A DNA stretch of 24,246 bases. It comes from a virus. Under the pieces are notes generated by a model, which saw nothing but the letters and a program-made list of their open reading frames with translations, was not told the origin of the DNA and did no database searches. Both the position numbers and the translations under genes were made by a program. The DNA is taken from positions 1 through 24,246 of IMG/VR virus record IMGVR_UViG_3300010883_000453; one strand, 5' to 3'. Of the stretch, positions 12,338-19,911 are shown one piece after another (position 1 is the stretch's first letter; each line of letters starts with the position of its first letter).

Positions 12338-13827
12338 CAAAGAAAGCTACTGTAATGGTTGACGCCAGCGAATTATTTGATGCGGATGTTGAGTTTGTGT
12401 CCCTTGTTAATAAGGGTGCGAATCGCCTCCCGTTTCGGGTTTTGAAAACAGAGGGCGGTGGGGCAGATACCCAGCCCTCTGCGGATGCATGGATAGAGGC
12501 TATTACTGTTGTTAAGGGGGAGGGTCACGATGAGCTGATGGAGTTGATGGGGCAGTGTAATTTGAACACCGAGGACCCGCTTACAGTCGATGGCAGTGGT
12601 GCTGATATATATATGTACATGCAACCCATCGAAGGCGCTGGCCCAGACGAATTGGCCGATTTGCCGCGTACCATACTGAAGGTGGATGACCGTACTTCAT
12701 TTGTTATTGCCAGCAATGGCCCGAACCTCCAGCAGTTAATGGATGAAGTAGACCTTGAGAAAGAGGTCAAGTCTCGTAAATCGGATGAGGTAGAGAAAAC
12801 CTACGACCGTGATGAAGGTCGCCCGACAGCAAATGTTGATGTGCCGTATGAATATGGCTCAAGTTTTTTCGAGAATGTAGGCGAGGCCGGGTTTACCCCC
12901 GGATTACACTTAGCTAGTGCGATACTGGTTAAAACTATAAATGCAGTGATGCACTCGTCACCCACTGCTAAGGCCGCTCATAAAGGGATTGCGGAAGCGG
13001 TAGGGGCGTATAAGAACTACGTAACTAAGCTGGCCTCTATGGTTCCATCTACAACATTTCAATTGGAGGCTCTCATGGTAAAAACAGATAGTGAAGTAAC
13101 CGATGGACCCGTTGACCCGATTAACCCCTTTGACCCGGATACCTCGTTCGGTCAAACCCTCGCGTTTGCCATAGACAAACTTATAGATTCCGGTATCCTA
13201 AGTATTAACGCGGAGGTTATGAAGACCTCCGATGAGGAGTCTGCGGACTCCGATGGAGAGGGCACTGTGGAATCACAAGTTGAAACAGACGTTACGAAAA
13301 CCGATGGCCAGTTGGAGAATACGGATTCCCCCACCCTTGCAGCAGCAGCGGTGGAAGAATCTACAGATACCACAGAAGTCGTGGCGAGTAGTGAGGGTGA
13401 AGTAAACGATACGACCCAAGCAGTGTCCCAAAGTAGTACCGAAGACGATAAGGCGGAGGCAGTTGAAAACTCGACTGCTGATGACGTTTCGGCTTCAGAC
13501 GAAGACACCTCCATTACCGTTGATGCTAACATGCAAATGTTAATGGATGCGGTGGCTTCTCAGATATCTGAAAAGATAGGGCCGCTAACCGTAGCGGTGC
13601 AGAAGTTGCAGGAAAGTCACGACACTGTTGCAGAACGTATGACCACCGTAGAAGTGGAGGCTGCGCAGGCTACTGAAGCTGTTAAAGGGACAGTAGTCGG
13701 CTCTTATACCCCCACAGATGCGCGGACAGCACTGGATGCGTCGGTTGAGAAATCTGACCACCCTATGCTTGATACCGGCTACAGCTCCCGCGACACCCGT
13801 CGTCGGCGGCGTGGCATGGTTATTTAA
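12334..13827 (+). CDS. Head protein with XkdF-associated N-terminus and scaffold-like C-terminus (497 aa)
   Basis: Starts in an ATGA overlap with the protease stop. Residues 20-37 (EFVSLVNKGANRLPFRVLK) match the VSLVxxGANRxPFxxLK motif that commonly accompanies XkdF-type proteases in phage head operons. The middle is ordinary globular sequence. Residues about 290-390 are strongly acidic and Ser/Thr/Glu-rich, about 396-453 form a probable coiled coil (MQMLMDAVASQISEKIG...), and the end is basic (RDTRRRRRGMVI). Acidic plus coiled coil plus basic end, directly before the major capsid gene, is the usual look of a scaffolding protein, which guides capsid assembly and is then cleaved or expelled. 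An internal start at 13075 may give a separate scaffold. Confidence 0.75.
   Translation: MTKKATVMVDASELFDADVEFVSLVNKGANRLPFRVLKTEGGGADTQPSADAWIEAITVVKGEGHDELMELMGQCNLNTEDPLTVDGSGADIYMYMQPIEGAGPDELADLPRTILKVDDRTSFVIASNGPNLQQLMDEVDLEKEVKSRKSDEVEKTYDRDEGRPTANVDVPYEYGSSFFENVGEAGFTPGLHLASAILVKTINAVMHSSPTAKAAHKGIAEAVGAYKNYVTKLASMVPSTTFQLEALMVKTDSEVTDGPVDPINPFDPDTSFGQTLAFAIDKLIDSGILSINAEVMKTSDEESADSDGEGTVESQVETDVTKTDGQLENTDSPTLAAAAVEESTDTTEVVASSEGEVNDTTQAVSQSSTEDDKAEAVENSTADDVSASDEDTSITVDANMQMLMDAVASQISEKIGPLTVAVQKLQESHDTVAERMTTVEVEAAQATEAVKGTVVGSYTPTDARTALDASVEKSDHPMLDTGYSSRDTRRRRRGMVI
13065..13069 (+). promoter_or_regulatory. Internal Shine-Dalgarno in the scaffold gene
   Basis: GGAGG, five bases before an in-frame ATG at 13075. 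Motif and spacing are both good for initiation inside a coding region. Confidence 0.5.
13075..13827 (+). CDS. Possible internal-start scaffolding protein (250 aa)
   Basis: This is the in-frame C-terminal half of the 497-residue gene, from M248 (MVKTDSEVTDG). It contains exactly the acidic stretch, the coiled coil and the basic end expected of a scaffold and leaves the globular N-terminal half out. Lambda makes Nu3 from an internal start in protease gene C in the same manner. The site GGAGG-N5-ATG supports initiation, but only protein mapping could show that both forms exist. Confidence 0.45.
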   Translation: MVKTDSEVTDGPVDPINPFDPDTSFGQTLAFAIDKLIDSGILSINAEVMKTSDEESADSDGEGTVESQVETDVTKTDGQLENTDSPTLAAAAVEESTDTTEVVASSEGEVNDTTQAVSQSSTEDDKAEAVENSTADDVSASDEDTSITVDANMQMLMDAVASQISEKIGPLTVAVQKLQESHDTVAERMTTVEVEAAQATEAVKGTVVGSYTPTDARTALDASVEKSDHPMLDTGYSSRDTRRRRRGMVI

Positions 13828-13835
13828 CCACCTTA

Positions 13836-13842
13836 TAAGGAG
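13836..13842 (+). promoter_or_regulatory. Shine-Dalgarno of the major capsid gene
   Basis: TAAGGAG, eight bases before ATG 13851, in the 23-base gap after the scaffold gene. It is strong and well spaced, as expected for the most abundant protein. Confidence 0.75.
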
Positions 13843-13850
13843 CAAAACTT

Positions 13851-14921
13851 ATGCCTTCAAATGAAAATATAATCCAGAAAGCCGATATGGTCCTTGCGGA
13901 CCTGTCGGGCGGCACAAAGGGAGGGCTGCTCAATGACGAGCAAGCCGCTGCTTTTGTCCGTAAACTTATTGACCAGCCGACTTTGCTGCGGCAGATTCGC
14001 ACGGTGGAAATGAATTCCCCGACTCGCCAGATAAACAAAATCGGTTTTGGGTCGCGCATTATGAAAGCTGGCCCGGCAGCGTTGACTACCGGCGGTGTGG
14101 CGCTTGCCGCAGGTGACCGAAGTTCTGCTGTTACCGAGCAGGTGACCCTGACGACTAAAGAGGTAATGGCTGAAGTCCATCTCCCCTATGACGTTATCGA
14201 GGACAACATTGAGCGCGGCAACACGTCGGCTGGCGGCCCTACTGGTACAGGCGGCCCCAGAGCTGGGGGCATACAGGATACAATCCTGTCGCTGATAGCC
14301 GAGAGAGCTGCCCTTGACCTTGAGGAGCTGGCTCTTCTCGGGGACACCGCCAGCGGTGACGCCTATCTGGCTTTGCAGGATGGGTTCTTGGAGCAGGCGA
14401 AGGACAATGGCGTTGCTGATAGCACGCAGATTGACTTTACGGCCAACGCCGAGGGTTACATCCCGAACACGTCAACGGCGTATGCTGGTACCACCGGTAC
14501 TATCTATGACCTCGGTGAGATAAATAAAGAGCTGTTCCGCAAAGCCTTGCAGGCAATGCCGACGCAGTACTTGCGAAACCGGGCGGACATGAAGTTCTTC
14601 TTGTCGATAGACCAAGAAATCAACTACCGAAATTCGCTTGGTAACCGCGTGGACGCCCTCGGTGACCGCATGGTTGAAGGCAATGATGCGGTCCGGGCTT
14701 TCGGAGTACCGGTGGAGCCGGTGGCTCTGATGCCAGCGGCTAACGGGTTGTTCTGTGACCCGCTGAACCTGATAATGGGTGTGCAGCGCAAGCTCACATT
14801 TGAGTACGACAAGGATATACGCGCACGGGAGTTTATCATTGTCGTGAGTAGCCGGGTGGCGTTTGCAATCGAAGAGGTTGACGCTACGATTTACATGAAG
14901 GGAATTGGGGTTAGCGCCTAG
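13851..14921 (+). CDS. Major capsid protein, HK97-like fold (356 aa)
   Basis: The N-terminal arm reads QKADMVLADL...GLLNDEQAAAF. It is followed by RQIRTVEMNSPTRQINKIGFGSR, a beta region ending LTTKEVMAEVHLPYDVIEDNIERG, a long helix (LSLIAERAALDLEELALLGD), and a C-terminal part with YLRNRADMKFFLSIDQEINYRNSLGNR and FGVPVEPVALMP...REFIIVVSSRVAFAIEEVDATIYMKG. This is the order of N-arm, E-loop, spine helix and A/P domains in HK97-type capsid proteins, and the length is normal. It lies after protease and scaffold and before connector genes. A strong Shine-Dalgarno and a terminator behind it fit high expression. No clear protease cleavage site was identified. Confidence 0.9.
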   Translation: MPSNENIIQKADMVLADLSGGTKGGLLNDEQAAAFVRKLIDQPTLLRQIRTVEMNSPTRQINKIGFGSRIMKAGPAALTTGGVALAAGDRSSAVTEQVTLTTKEVMAEVHLPYDVIEDNIERGNTSAGGPTGTGGPRAGGIQDTILSLIAERAALDLEELALLGDTASGDAYLALQDGFLEQAKDNGVADSTQIDFTANAEGYIPNTSTAYAGTTGTIYDLGEINKELFRKALQAMPTQYLRNRADMKFFLSIDQEINYRNSLGNRVDALGDRMVEGNDAVRAFGVPVEPVALMPAANGLFCDPLNLIMGVQRKLTFEYDKDIRAREFIIVVSSRVAFAIEEVDATIYMKGIGVSA

Positions 14922-14955
14922 TCCTCAGTAGTTGTCTAATGCGGTGACTGTAACA

Positions 14956-14991
14956 GGGGTGGGCCGGGTAAATCTGGCTCACCCCTCTTTT
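14956..14991 (+). terminator. Intrinsic terminator after the major capsid gene
   Basis: Ten-base stem GGGGTGGGCC / GGCTCACCCC (14956-14965 and 14976-14985, one G-U pair), loop of ten bases, then TCTTTT. It stands 34 bases after the capsid stop. It may be leaky, since the connector genes follow without an obvious new promoter. Confidence 0.85.
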
Positions 14992-14993
14992 GT

Positions 14994-14998
14994 GGAGG
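14994..14998 (+). promoter_or_regulatory. Shine-Dalgarno that sets the start of the post-capsid gene
   Basis: GGAGG, nine bases before ATG 15008. It rules against a TTG start at 14990, which would overlap the terminator T-run and this site. Confidence 0.75.
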
Positions 14999-15007
14999 CA
15001 ATTTGAA

Positions 15008-15298
15008 ATGGATGAATCTAGTACTAACCCCCTTGGGCCTACATGTGCGTTGAAGTACGTTGGCCCGGCGGTATCAAATCACTTGGGGTACATGGATTTA
15101 TTTGGGGTGAAGTGGGGCGCTGGGGTGCAAGCCGAGGTACTGGTTACACAGGCTGATTACGCTGTACGTGAGTACCCCCAGAAGTTTGAGAAGACCGGGG
15201 GGTCCCGCAAACTGTCTTCTGTAAGCGGTAAAAAGAAGGGCGGGGTCACAATAAAAAAGAAAGAAGCCACGCCGTCTGATGACGGAATCGAGATATAG
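15008..15298 (+). CDS. Small post-capsid head protein (96 aa)
   Basis: ATG 15008 is chosen because GGAGG lies nine bases upstream. The product (MDESSTNPLGPTCALKYVGPAV...) has a small beta-rich core with KYVGPA...FGVKWGAGVQAEVLV...FEKT, a pattern common in short proteins encoded after phage capsid genes. The tail is Lys-rich (KKKGGVTIKKKE). Genes at this place are often decoration or head-completion proteins, but no catalytic or binding motif identifies it, so the role is open. Confidence 0.7.
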   Translation: MDESSTNPLGPTCALKYVGPAVSNHLGYMDLFGVKWGAGVQAEVLVTQADYAVREYPQKFEKTGGSRKLSSVSGKKKGGVTIKKKEATPSDDGIEI

Positions 15299-15314
15299 CG
15301 ATATAGTGTAGTCT

Positions 15315-16268
15315 ATGGCTTCGACTAAACGACTTTCTACAGTTGCCGCTGTCCGTAGTCGTTTAGGCTATGACGCCATGACTGATGTGGACGCGGCTAT
15401 TGGTGTCGCTCTTACAGGGGCCACCCAGTGGCTGGATAACGAGTTACGAACATCGTTCGATAACACGGCTCTGACGGACACGTATTTTGTACGCCGGTCT
15501 ACCGGAAATCCGGCAGTAAATGCATGGGGGACCAGTTCAGATTGGCCTGTTTTCCGCACCCGGTTTTATCTGACGAGGGGGATGGTTGCATCGAATTCAT
15601 CCCCCCTAATAAAATTTACATCTAAGCTGTCTAATTTTAATGTGACTGGGACTCCCAGTGTACACACCATAGGGGCTTCCAGCTCCCACGATTACGCCCT
15701 CACCGACTATGTAATTTATGATTACGAGAGGGGCCTATTCAATATTGTCGATATCGACCTTGCTAACTACTACGTCCGTATTACCTACGAAGCTGGGTTT
15801 GAGACGGATACGGTAGATACAGCCCAGTACAAGGCATCTCAAGTACCAAGCTGGTTGACGGAAGCGGCGGAGCTGCGGGCCATAATTTCATTGGAGGCTA
15901 ACCCTATTCTACGCACTGAGGCGCGTGAGCAAGGAGAGTTGTCGTACATACATGAAGCTGTTTCTATGCTTATCAATCCTCATATACGGTACGAGCCGTA
16001 TTCACTGCGGCCCATTACAACTGAAGGCTCCCTGTACACCCTTGATACTACTACGGCGGCATCTGGTGAATCGTTGTCGCGTGTCAGCGGAACCGTATGG
16101 CAGTCTGCCTATACACCTACGAATTCTCCCATCGTGGTCTGGGGCAATATGGTGCTGGACAAAGTTGCTGCACTGACCGCCTCTAACCAGTACACCTTAT
16201 CGGGGGACACCTTTACGTTTTACGATGACCTTGGGACCACTGCCCCGACAGTCTGGTACGAATACTGA
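15315..16268 (+). CDS. Head-tail connector / adaptor-like protein (317 aa)
   Basis: The first 60 residues (TVAAVRSRLGYDAMTDVDAAIGVALTGATQWLDNELRTSF) have the helical start typical of head-tail adaptors (gp6/gp15-like, YqbG type). Such proteins bind under the portal and close the head. Residues about 180-225 (WLTEAAELRAIISLEANPIL...HEAVSMLINPHIRYEPY) are again helical, as in the C-terminal half of adaptors. The last 90 residues (from about SLYTLDTTTAASG) are beta-rich and may be an added domain, making the protein longer than most adaptors. It starts 16 bases after the previous stop with no strong ribosome site. Confidence 0.6.
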   Translation: MASTKRLSTVAAVRSRLGYDAMTDVDAAIGVALTGATQWLDNELRTSFDNTALTDTYFVRRSTGNPAVNAWGTSSDWPVFRTRFYLTRGMVASNSSPLIKFTSKLSNFNVTGTPSVHTIGASSSHDYALTDYVIYDYERGLFNIVDIDLANYYVRITYEAGFETDTVDTAQYKASQVPSWLTEAAELRAIISLEANPILRTEAREQGELSYIHEAVSMLINPHIRYEPYSLRPITTEGSLYTLDTTTAASGESLSRVSGTVWQSAYTPTNSPIVVWGNMVLDKVAALTASNQYTLSGDTFTFYDDLGTTAPTVWYEY

Positions 16269-16270
16269 GA

Positions 16271-16966
16271 ATGGCCTCAAATTCGTACATAGGTGGGGGC
16301 AAGGCGAGTGGTAAAAACAAAAAGACCACTATCACTTTTACGTTCCGTAATCGGAGATGGAAGGATATTGGACGTGGGCTGGACGCTTTCGCCAAGAGCC
16401 ATAAAACCGCTTATAAAGCAGTCGGGGCCAAAGTAATTGCTGACCATTTGGGGCGATACCTGCGCACAGCCGCAAGGGCTATGCAGATGCGTCACGGGAG
16501 GCCGTACCCCACCGGCACATCTGCCCAGACTCTTTCTGTACGTAGCGGGCTCGGGATGCGGTCTATAGCGGATAGCGTTAGGGTTAAAACGTCTAACACT
16601 CCAGATAAAGTAATGGGGTTTATCGGCGGCATGTCCTATCTTAAAACGCATGAGTTTGGCGGGGTCCTGCGTCCGGTACGCGCCTCGGCCCTGACCGTGC
16701 CCCTTCCTCCGGCTCTAAAGGCAGACGGGACACCCAAACGTGAGTCGGCTCGGCATTGGCCAAATACGTTTATTTACACATCAAAAAACGGGCATCGCCT
16801 GATAGCCCACCTTGTGGATGACCAGTTGGAAAATTTGTACGTGCTGAAGGACGAGGTGCGCATACCCCCACGACTAGGCTTACATGATACCCTTATATCG
16901 CACAAAACAACCTTTATAGATAGAGTTATGCTGGACTGGTATCGTGGAGTCCTGCGTAAAATGTAA
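16271..16966 (+). CDS. Neck / virion morphogenesis protein, Mu gpG or HK97 gp10-like (231 aa)
   Basis: Starts two bases after the previous stop. The middle reads TAARAMQMRHGRPYPTGTSAQTL...SIADSVRVKTS and then MSYLKTHEFGGVLRPVRASALTVPLPPAL, closely matching the HEFGGxIRPxxAxxLxIPL pattern of Mu gpG / HK97 gp10-type neck proteins, which join tail to head. The N-terminus is basic (GKNKKTTITFTFRNRRWKD). The end carries an IYTSKNGHRLIAHL strand and a helical tail. Its position between connector and tail terminator supports the call. Confidence 0.7.
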   Translation: MASNSYIGGGKASGKNKKTTITFTFRNRRWKDIGRGLDAFAKSHKTAYKAVGAKVIADHLGRYLRTAARAMQMRHGRPYPTGTSAQTLSVRSGLGMRSIADSVRVKTSNTPDKVMGFIGGMSYLKTHEFGGVLRPVRASALTVPLPPALKADGTPKRESARHWPNTFIYTSKNGHRLIAHLVDDQLENLYVLKDEVRIPPRLGLHDTLISHKTTFIDRVMLDWYRGVLRKM

Positions 16967-17439
16967 TGCCAGCTACCGTTCGAGAGCAAATTCTTGATGC
17001 GTTGGTAACTCATTTTACCGGCACGGCAGTATCTCCGTATACCATTACGTGGTCTGCGGTTACCCGTTCGCCCTTGGCAGTTAAAGACCGGCGTAAGCAG
17101 TACGCCCTGTCGATTATGGATGAAGCGGAGGAGAAGGAGGCCAAGACCCGGCAAGTACACTGTTCGCTCACCGTGGCGTTTATGTTCTGGGCAATGGCGG
17201 ATATAGCTGACAACCCATCCACGGTTGCCAACACAGTGCTGGGGGAGATACAGAAAAAAGCTCGGTCGGCCCTCTTTTCTACAACCGAGACGCCCCCTTT
17301 AGAAGGGAAGGCGGTAAATATTGTTGAGGTTTCAAATGACCTGATGGTAGACAGCGAGTACGACAGGCAGTTAATGGGTAGGCTTGTGTTTTTAATTACC
17401 TATCGGCACGCTTTGGCGGACCCTACTCTAGTGATATAA
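16966..17439 (+). CDS. Tail terminator / completion protein (157 aa)
   Basis: Joined to the neck gene by TAATG. The product begins with a helix (VREQILDALVTHF), has central strands (YTITWSAV, YALSIMDEAEEKE, HCSLTVAFMFWAMAD), a helix and a final MGRLVFLITYRH strand. This is the layout of lambda gpU-like / gp17-like tail terminators, which cap the tail tube and stop its growth. Size and place (right before the tail tube gene) fit. Sequence motifs in this family are weak, so the call depends largely on order. Confidence 0.6.
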   Translation: MPATVREQILDALVTHFTGTAVSPYTITWSAVTRSPLAVKDRRKQYALSIMDEAEEKEAKTRQVHCSLTVAFMFWAMADIADNPSTVANTVLGEIQKKARSALFSTTETPPLEGKAVNIVEVSNDLMVDSEYDRQLMGRLVFLITYRHALADPTLVI

Positions 17440-17458
17440 ACTAGCCGGTCTGGCTGCT

Positions 17459-17478
17459 GTATGCTACAGTATGGGTAT
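17459..17478 (+). promoter_or_regulatory. Promoter-like or operator-like element before the tail tube gene
   Basis: The 80-base gap 17440-17519 holds GTATGCTACAGTATGG, nearly the same as the element before the protease gene (10666-10680). CTGTA-TGC-TACAG at 17457-17469 is also a perfect short inverted repeat. TATGCT at 17460-17465 could be a -10 box, but no convincing -35 is seen. The rest of the gap holds a Shine-Dalgarno (GGGAG, 17505-17509, ten bases before ATG). Confidence 0.3.
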
Positions 17479-17519
17479 CTGTGGCCCCCCTTACACGGCT
17501 TCACGGGAGATAATAACAT

Positions 17520-18827
17520 ATGCTTTATGACAAGGGTTTAGTACTGGCGAAACTGGAGACGACATTTAGGACGGACGCCGCCCCGACTGCCGCTAGTGAC
17601 GCGCTTGAAGCCATTGACCCTAACTTTTCTCCTGAGTTTACGCTTCTTGAGCGCGACACCATTACCGGAGATAAATCTCCTAAGTTAGGTGTTATGGGCC
17701 GGAAGCTGGCTAAGATTACGTTTCAAACTGAACTCAAGGGGACAGGTTCTTCGTCTGAAGGTAAGATGGCTTCACTGTTGAAAGCCTGTGGGTTCGCGTC
17801 GCAATCGACGGCAACTACTAACTCGATTCTGATGGACCAGATTATTCCGATAGGTACTCCGACCGGGGTGGCTGGCACGACCTCGAAAACCACGGCGTTT
17901 ACCGGCACGTACCCACGACGTTGCCTTATGGAGTGCACGACTGCGGGCACACACTCCACGTCTCAGTGGACGGTTACCGCCCCGGCAGTGGGTAACGGGG
18001 TAGGTGGAAATGCCGCATTCTCTGACGCCACGGCTAATACTGCGGGGGTTATTTCTTTACCCCAGAGCGCCGAGCTGACTTTGGGCACACCCACCACTGA
18101 CTTTGTTGTGGGCGACAGGTTTGCCACTTTCGTTGTGCCGACTACAGGTAATCGCTACAAGGTTATCGACCACGCTGACAACGAGGATAGTCAAAGCATA
18201 ACTATTCACATATATTTCGATGGTATCTTACATAAAATGACAGGGTGTCGCGGGTCGTTTCAGATAACGGCCAATGCCGGTGAATTCGGGACCGTTGATT
18301 GGGATTTCACCGGGGACTACGTAACAGTAGGAAGCTCCCAAAATACCCCCGTCCCTACCGGGGCTGTCTTTGAGACAACCACCCCGCCGCAGATTGAAAA
18401 CGCCTCGGTGAGTCTCCCTAAAGGAGTTAATGCTGGTGGCGGCAACTCATTCGGAGCCCCAGCAACAATTGTTGCGAACACGTTTTCTTGGGATTGCGGT
18501 AACACCATTGTCCCCAGAACAGATATCACCGCGAGTGATGGGTATTCCGGGGCGAAGGTTTCCGAACGTGCCCCGACATTTGAAATTGACCCGGAAACAG
18601 AAGATACAGCTAATCAAGATTTTTGGTCGTACTACGAAGCTGGTACCACCCATGACGTTATGACAGGTGTAGGAACAACGACCGGTAACATGGTTTATAT
18701 GTTTGCTCCCCGCGCACAGTGCACTGGCATCAGCTACGCCAATCGTGATGCGACACGTGTAAGCTCTTTCTCGGCAAACCTTGTACGTAATGAGGGGGAA
18801 GACGAGTTTGTACTCTGGATAGGATAA
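17520..18827 (+). CDS. Major tail tube protein (435 aa)
   Basis: Begins MLYDKGLVLAKLETTFRTD, with GRKLAKITFQTELKG, EGKMASLLKACGF, then HKMTGCRGSFQITANAGEFGTVDWDFTGDY and, near the end, RVSSFSANLVRNEGEDEFVLWIG. The motif of a strand followed by GCRG-type and GxxGxxxWDFTG is typical of siphovirus tail tube proteins, which polymerise into rings along the tape measure. At 435 residues it is longer than simple tube proteins. The Gly/Thr/Ala-rich middle (about 100-200) may be an extra Ig-like or surface domain. It has its own gap with Shine-Dalgarno and a possible promoter, which fits high expression. Confidence 0.8.
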   Translation: MLYDKGLVLAKLETTFRTDAAPTAASDALEAIDPNFSPEFTLLERDTITGDKSPKLGVMGRKLAKITFQTELKGTGSSSEGKMASLLKACGFASQSTATTNSILMDQIIPIGTPTGVAGTTSKTTAFTGTYPRRCLMECTTAGTHSTSQWTVTAPAVGNGVGGNAAFSDATANTAGVISLPQSAELTLGTPTTDFVVGDRFATFVVPTTGNRYKVIDHADNEDSQSITIHIYFDGILHKMTGCRGSFQITANAGEFGTVDWDFTGDYVTVGSSQNTPVPTGAVFETTTPPQIENASVSLPKGVNAGGGNSFGAPATIVANTFSWDCGNTIVPRTDITASDGYSGAKVSERAPTFEIDPETEDTANQDFWSYYEAGTTHDVMTGVGTTTGNMVYMFAPRAQCTGISYANRDATRVSSFSANLVRNEGEDEFVLWIG

Positions 18828-18831
18828 GATA

Positions 18832-19032
18832 ATGGGAAACTCACAGTTGACGATATTTTCATCTTCTAACGCCAAAGGCCCCGTAGTTACGGTTGATAGT
18901 GGCACCGAGGCTATCGGTGTTGAGTACAACGGTGTACGGGCATCCCTGTCGGCAGCAGAGTGGTTGGCGTTAGCCAAGCCCCAATCACCATCTAAGAAGC
19001 GTCCGCGAGACGCCAGTAGTGATGACAACTAA
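18832..19032 (+). CDS. Small hypothetical tail-region protein (66 aa)
   Basis: Starts four bases after the tail tube stop. The product (MGNSQLTIFSSSNAKGP...) has short beta strands (PVVTVDSGTEAIGVEYNGVRASL), one helix (SAAEWLALA), and a charged disordered end (KKRPRDASSDDN). No family was recognised. Its place between tube and chaperone genes suggests a minor tail or assembly role. Confidence 0.6.
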   Translation: MGNSQLTIFSSSNAKGPVVTVDSGTEAIGVEYNGVRASLSAAEWLALAKPQSPSKKRPRDASSDDN

Positions 19033-19041
19033 ATTTTAATA

Positions 19042-19059
19042 GTGGGACCTCTGTCTCAC
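19042..19059 (+). other. Hairpin in the gap before the tail chaperone genes
   Basis: GTGGGAC / GTCTCAC form a seven-base stem with one G-U pair and a CTCT loop. No T-run follows, so it is not a standard terminator. It could affect RNA processing or translation. The gap (19033-19090) also holds the Shine-Dalgarno TAGGAGGG (19075-19082). Confidence 0.35.
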
Positions 19060-19090
19060 GCCACACCGATACTTTAGGAGGGTACTACCA

Positions 19091-19525
19091 ATGTCCATTA
19101 CAGGCTTGCGCCTAGATTCAACAGAAGAATTTGTTTCGGTTTTAGACGAGAATAAGGGTACGGACGGTGAGGTGACAGTGTGGGTGCTGGGCACTTTGTC
19201 TTCTCGGGTCCTTACGTACTTGCGAGACAAGTCAACGTCGTTCAGCACGAATAAGGATGGGGAAATATCGGCAACGTTCGCCCCGTTTTCATCTGCCTAT
19301 GAGACAACTCGCATCGGGCTGCGTGGGTGGAAGAATTTCAAAGATACCTCTGGGGGCGACATACCGTTTCACACGGTGTCGGAAGAAGTGGCCGGTGTAA
19401 TGATGGCGGTCGTGGCCCCGGCGTGCATGGATATCCTCCCAGTAGAGCTGATACGGGAGTTATCTGAGCAAATAACTGGGGTGAACTCTGTTACTGAGAC
19501 AGACGCGGGAAACTCAGACGGGTAG
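19091..19525 (+). CDS. Tail assembly chaperone, first frame (lambda gpG-like, 144 aa)
   Basis: Start behind a strong TAGGAGGG (eight-base spacing). The product has a short N-terminal strand pair (EEFVSVLDENKG...VTVWVLGTLSS), a helix with YLRDKSTSF, and the stretch TRIGLRGWKNFKDTSGGDIPF, which recurs in tail assembly chaperones, then MDILPVELIRELSEQI. It stands directly before the tape measure gene with a second frame after it, which is the standard gpG/gpGT arrangement. These chaperones coat the tape measure during tail assembly and leave the finished tail. The last codons contain the GGGAAAC slippery site. Confidence 0.87.
   Translation: MSITGLRLDSTEEFVSVLDENKGTDGEVTVWVLGTLSSRVLTYLRDKSTSFSTNKDGEISATFAPFSSAYETTRIGLRGWKNFKDTSGGDIPFHTVSEEVAGVMMAVVAPACMDILPVELIRELSEQITGVNSVTETDAGNSDG
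19507..19513 (+). promoter_or_regulatory. -1 ribosomal slippery site GGGAAAC
   Basis: In the first chaperone frame the codons are GCG GGA AAC, giving the canonical X-XXY-YYZ heptamer G-GGA-AAC four codons before the TAG. The -1 frame is open from here to the TGA at 19903-19905. Lambda uses GGGAAAG at the same point. No clear downstream pseudoknot was identified. Confidence 0.85.
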
Positions 19526-19905
19526 TTCTTGCCACGCGGGTGCTGCCCAATCGAGATTGTTCTTCATGTACCAGTGAAAATAAGATTGAGTGGGGGTGTA
19601 GTACCCCCGCTACCAACCCAGTTACCCTAGATAGGAAGCTACTTTTTACGTGCCCACTTAGACCAAAGTACGAAAATCCACTATACTATGAGTACGTGTT
19701 TGAGTGCTTTGCGTGGTACAAGCGCGGCATGCTCCCAGAGACAGGTACATGGACTCATCAGCCCGGAAAGTTGCTAACATTATTCCGCATCATAGATGCG
19801 GCGGTGACTGAGTTGGACGAGCACGAACGCAAGAAGGCTGACCGAAAATCTAGGCAGCGCACGTCGCCTTTACCACTTCCCCCGGTAGCACCCCGGTCCA
19901 GATGA
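19513..19905 (+). CDS. Tail assembly chaperone, frameshift extension (lambda gpT-like; fused form about 271 aa)
   Basis: This frame is -1 to the first chaperone frame and is open from the slippery site (reading LRRVVLATRVLPNRDCSSC...), so it is most likely made only as a fusion of about 271 residues by slippage at 19507-19513. The extension contains CSSC, WGC and CPLR (Cys-rich, possibly metal-binding), then YYEYVFECFAWYKRGMLPETGTWTHQP...IIDAAVTEL, conserved in the second frame of many such chaperones. The end is basic. GTG 19540 could be called a start but has no ribosome site. Confidence 0.85.
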   Translation, partial: LRRVVLATRVLPNRDCSSCTSENKIEWGCSTPATNPVTLDRKLLFTCPLRPKYENPLYYEYVFECFAWYKRGMLPETGTWTHQPGKLLTLFRIIDAAVTELDEHERKKADRKSRQRTSPLPLPPVAPRSR

Positions 19906-19911
19906 TGAGTT

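Noticed and set aside
14990-15007. TTG start for the small post-capsid gene
   Set aside because: It would overlap the terminator T-run and the GGAGG that properly serves ATG 15008.
18447-19028. Minus-strand open frame of 193 codons across the end of the tail tube gene
   Set aside because: It is antisense to the conserved end of the tail tube gene and the small following gene, and has no supporting signals.
19540-19542. GTG as an independent start for the second chaperone frame
   Set aside because: No ribosome site, and a correctly placed GGGAAAC slippery heptamer explains this frame as a fusion.
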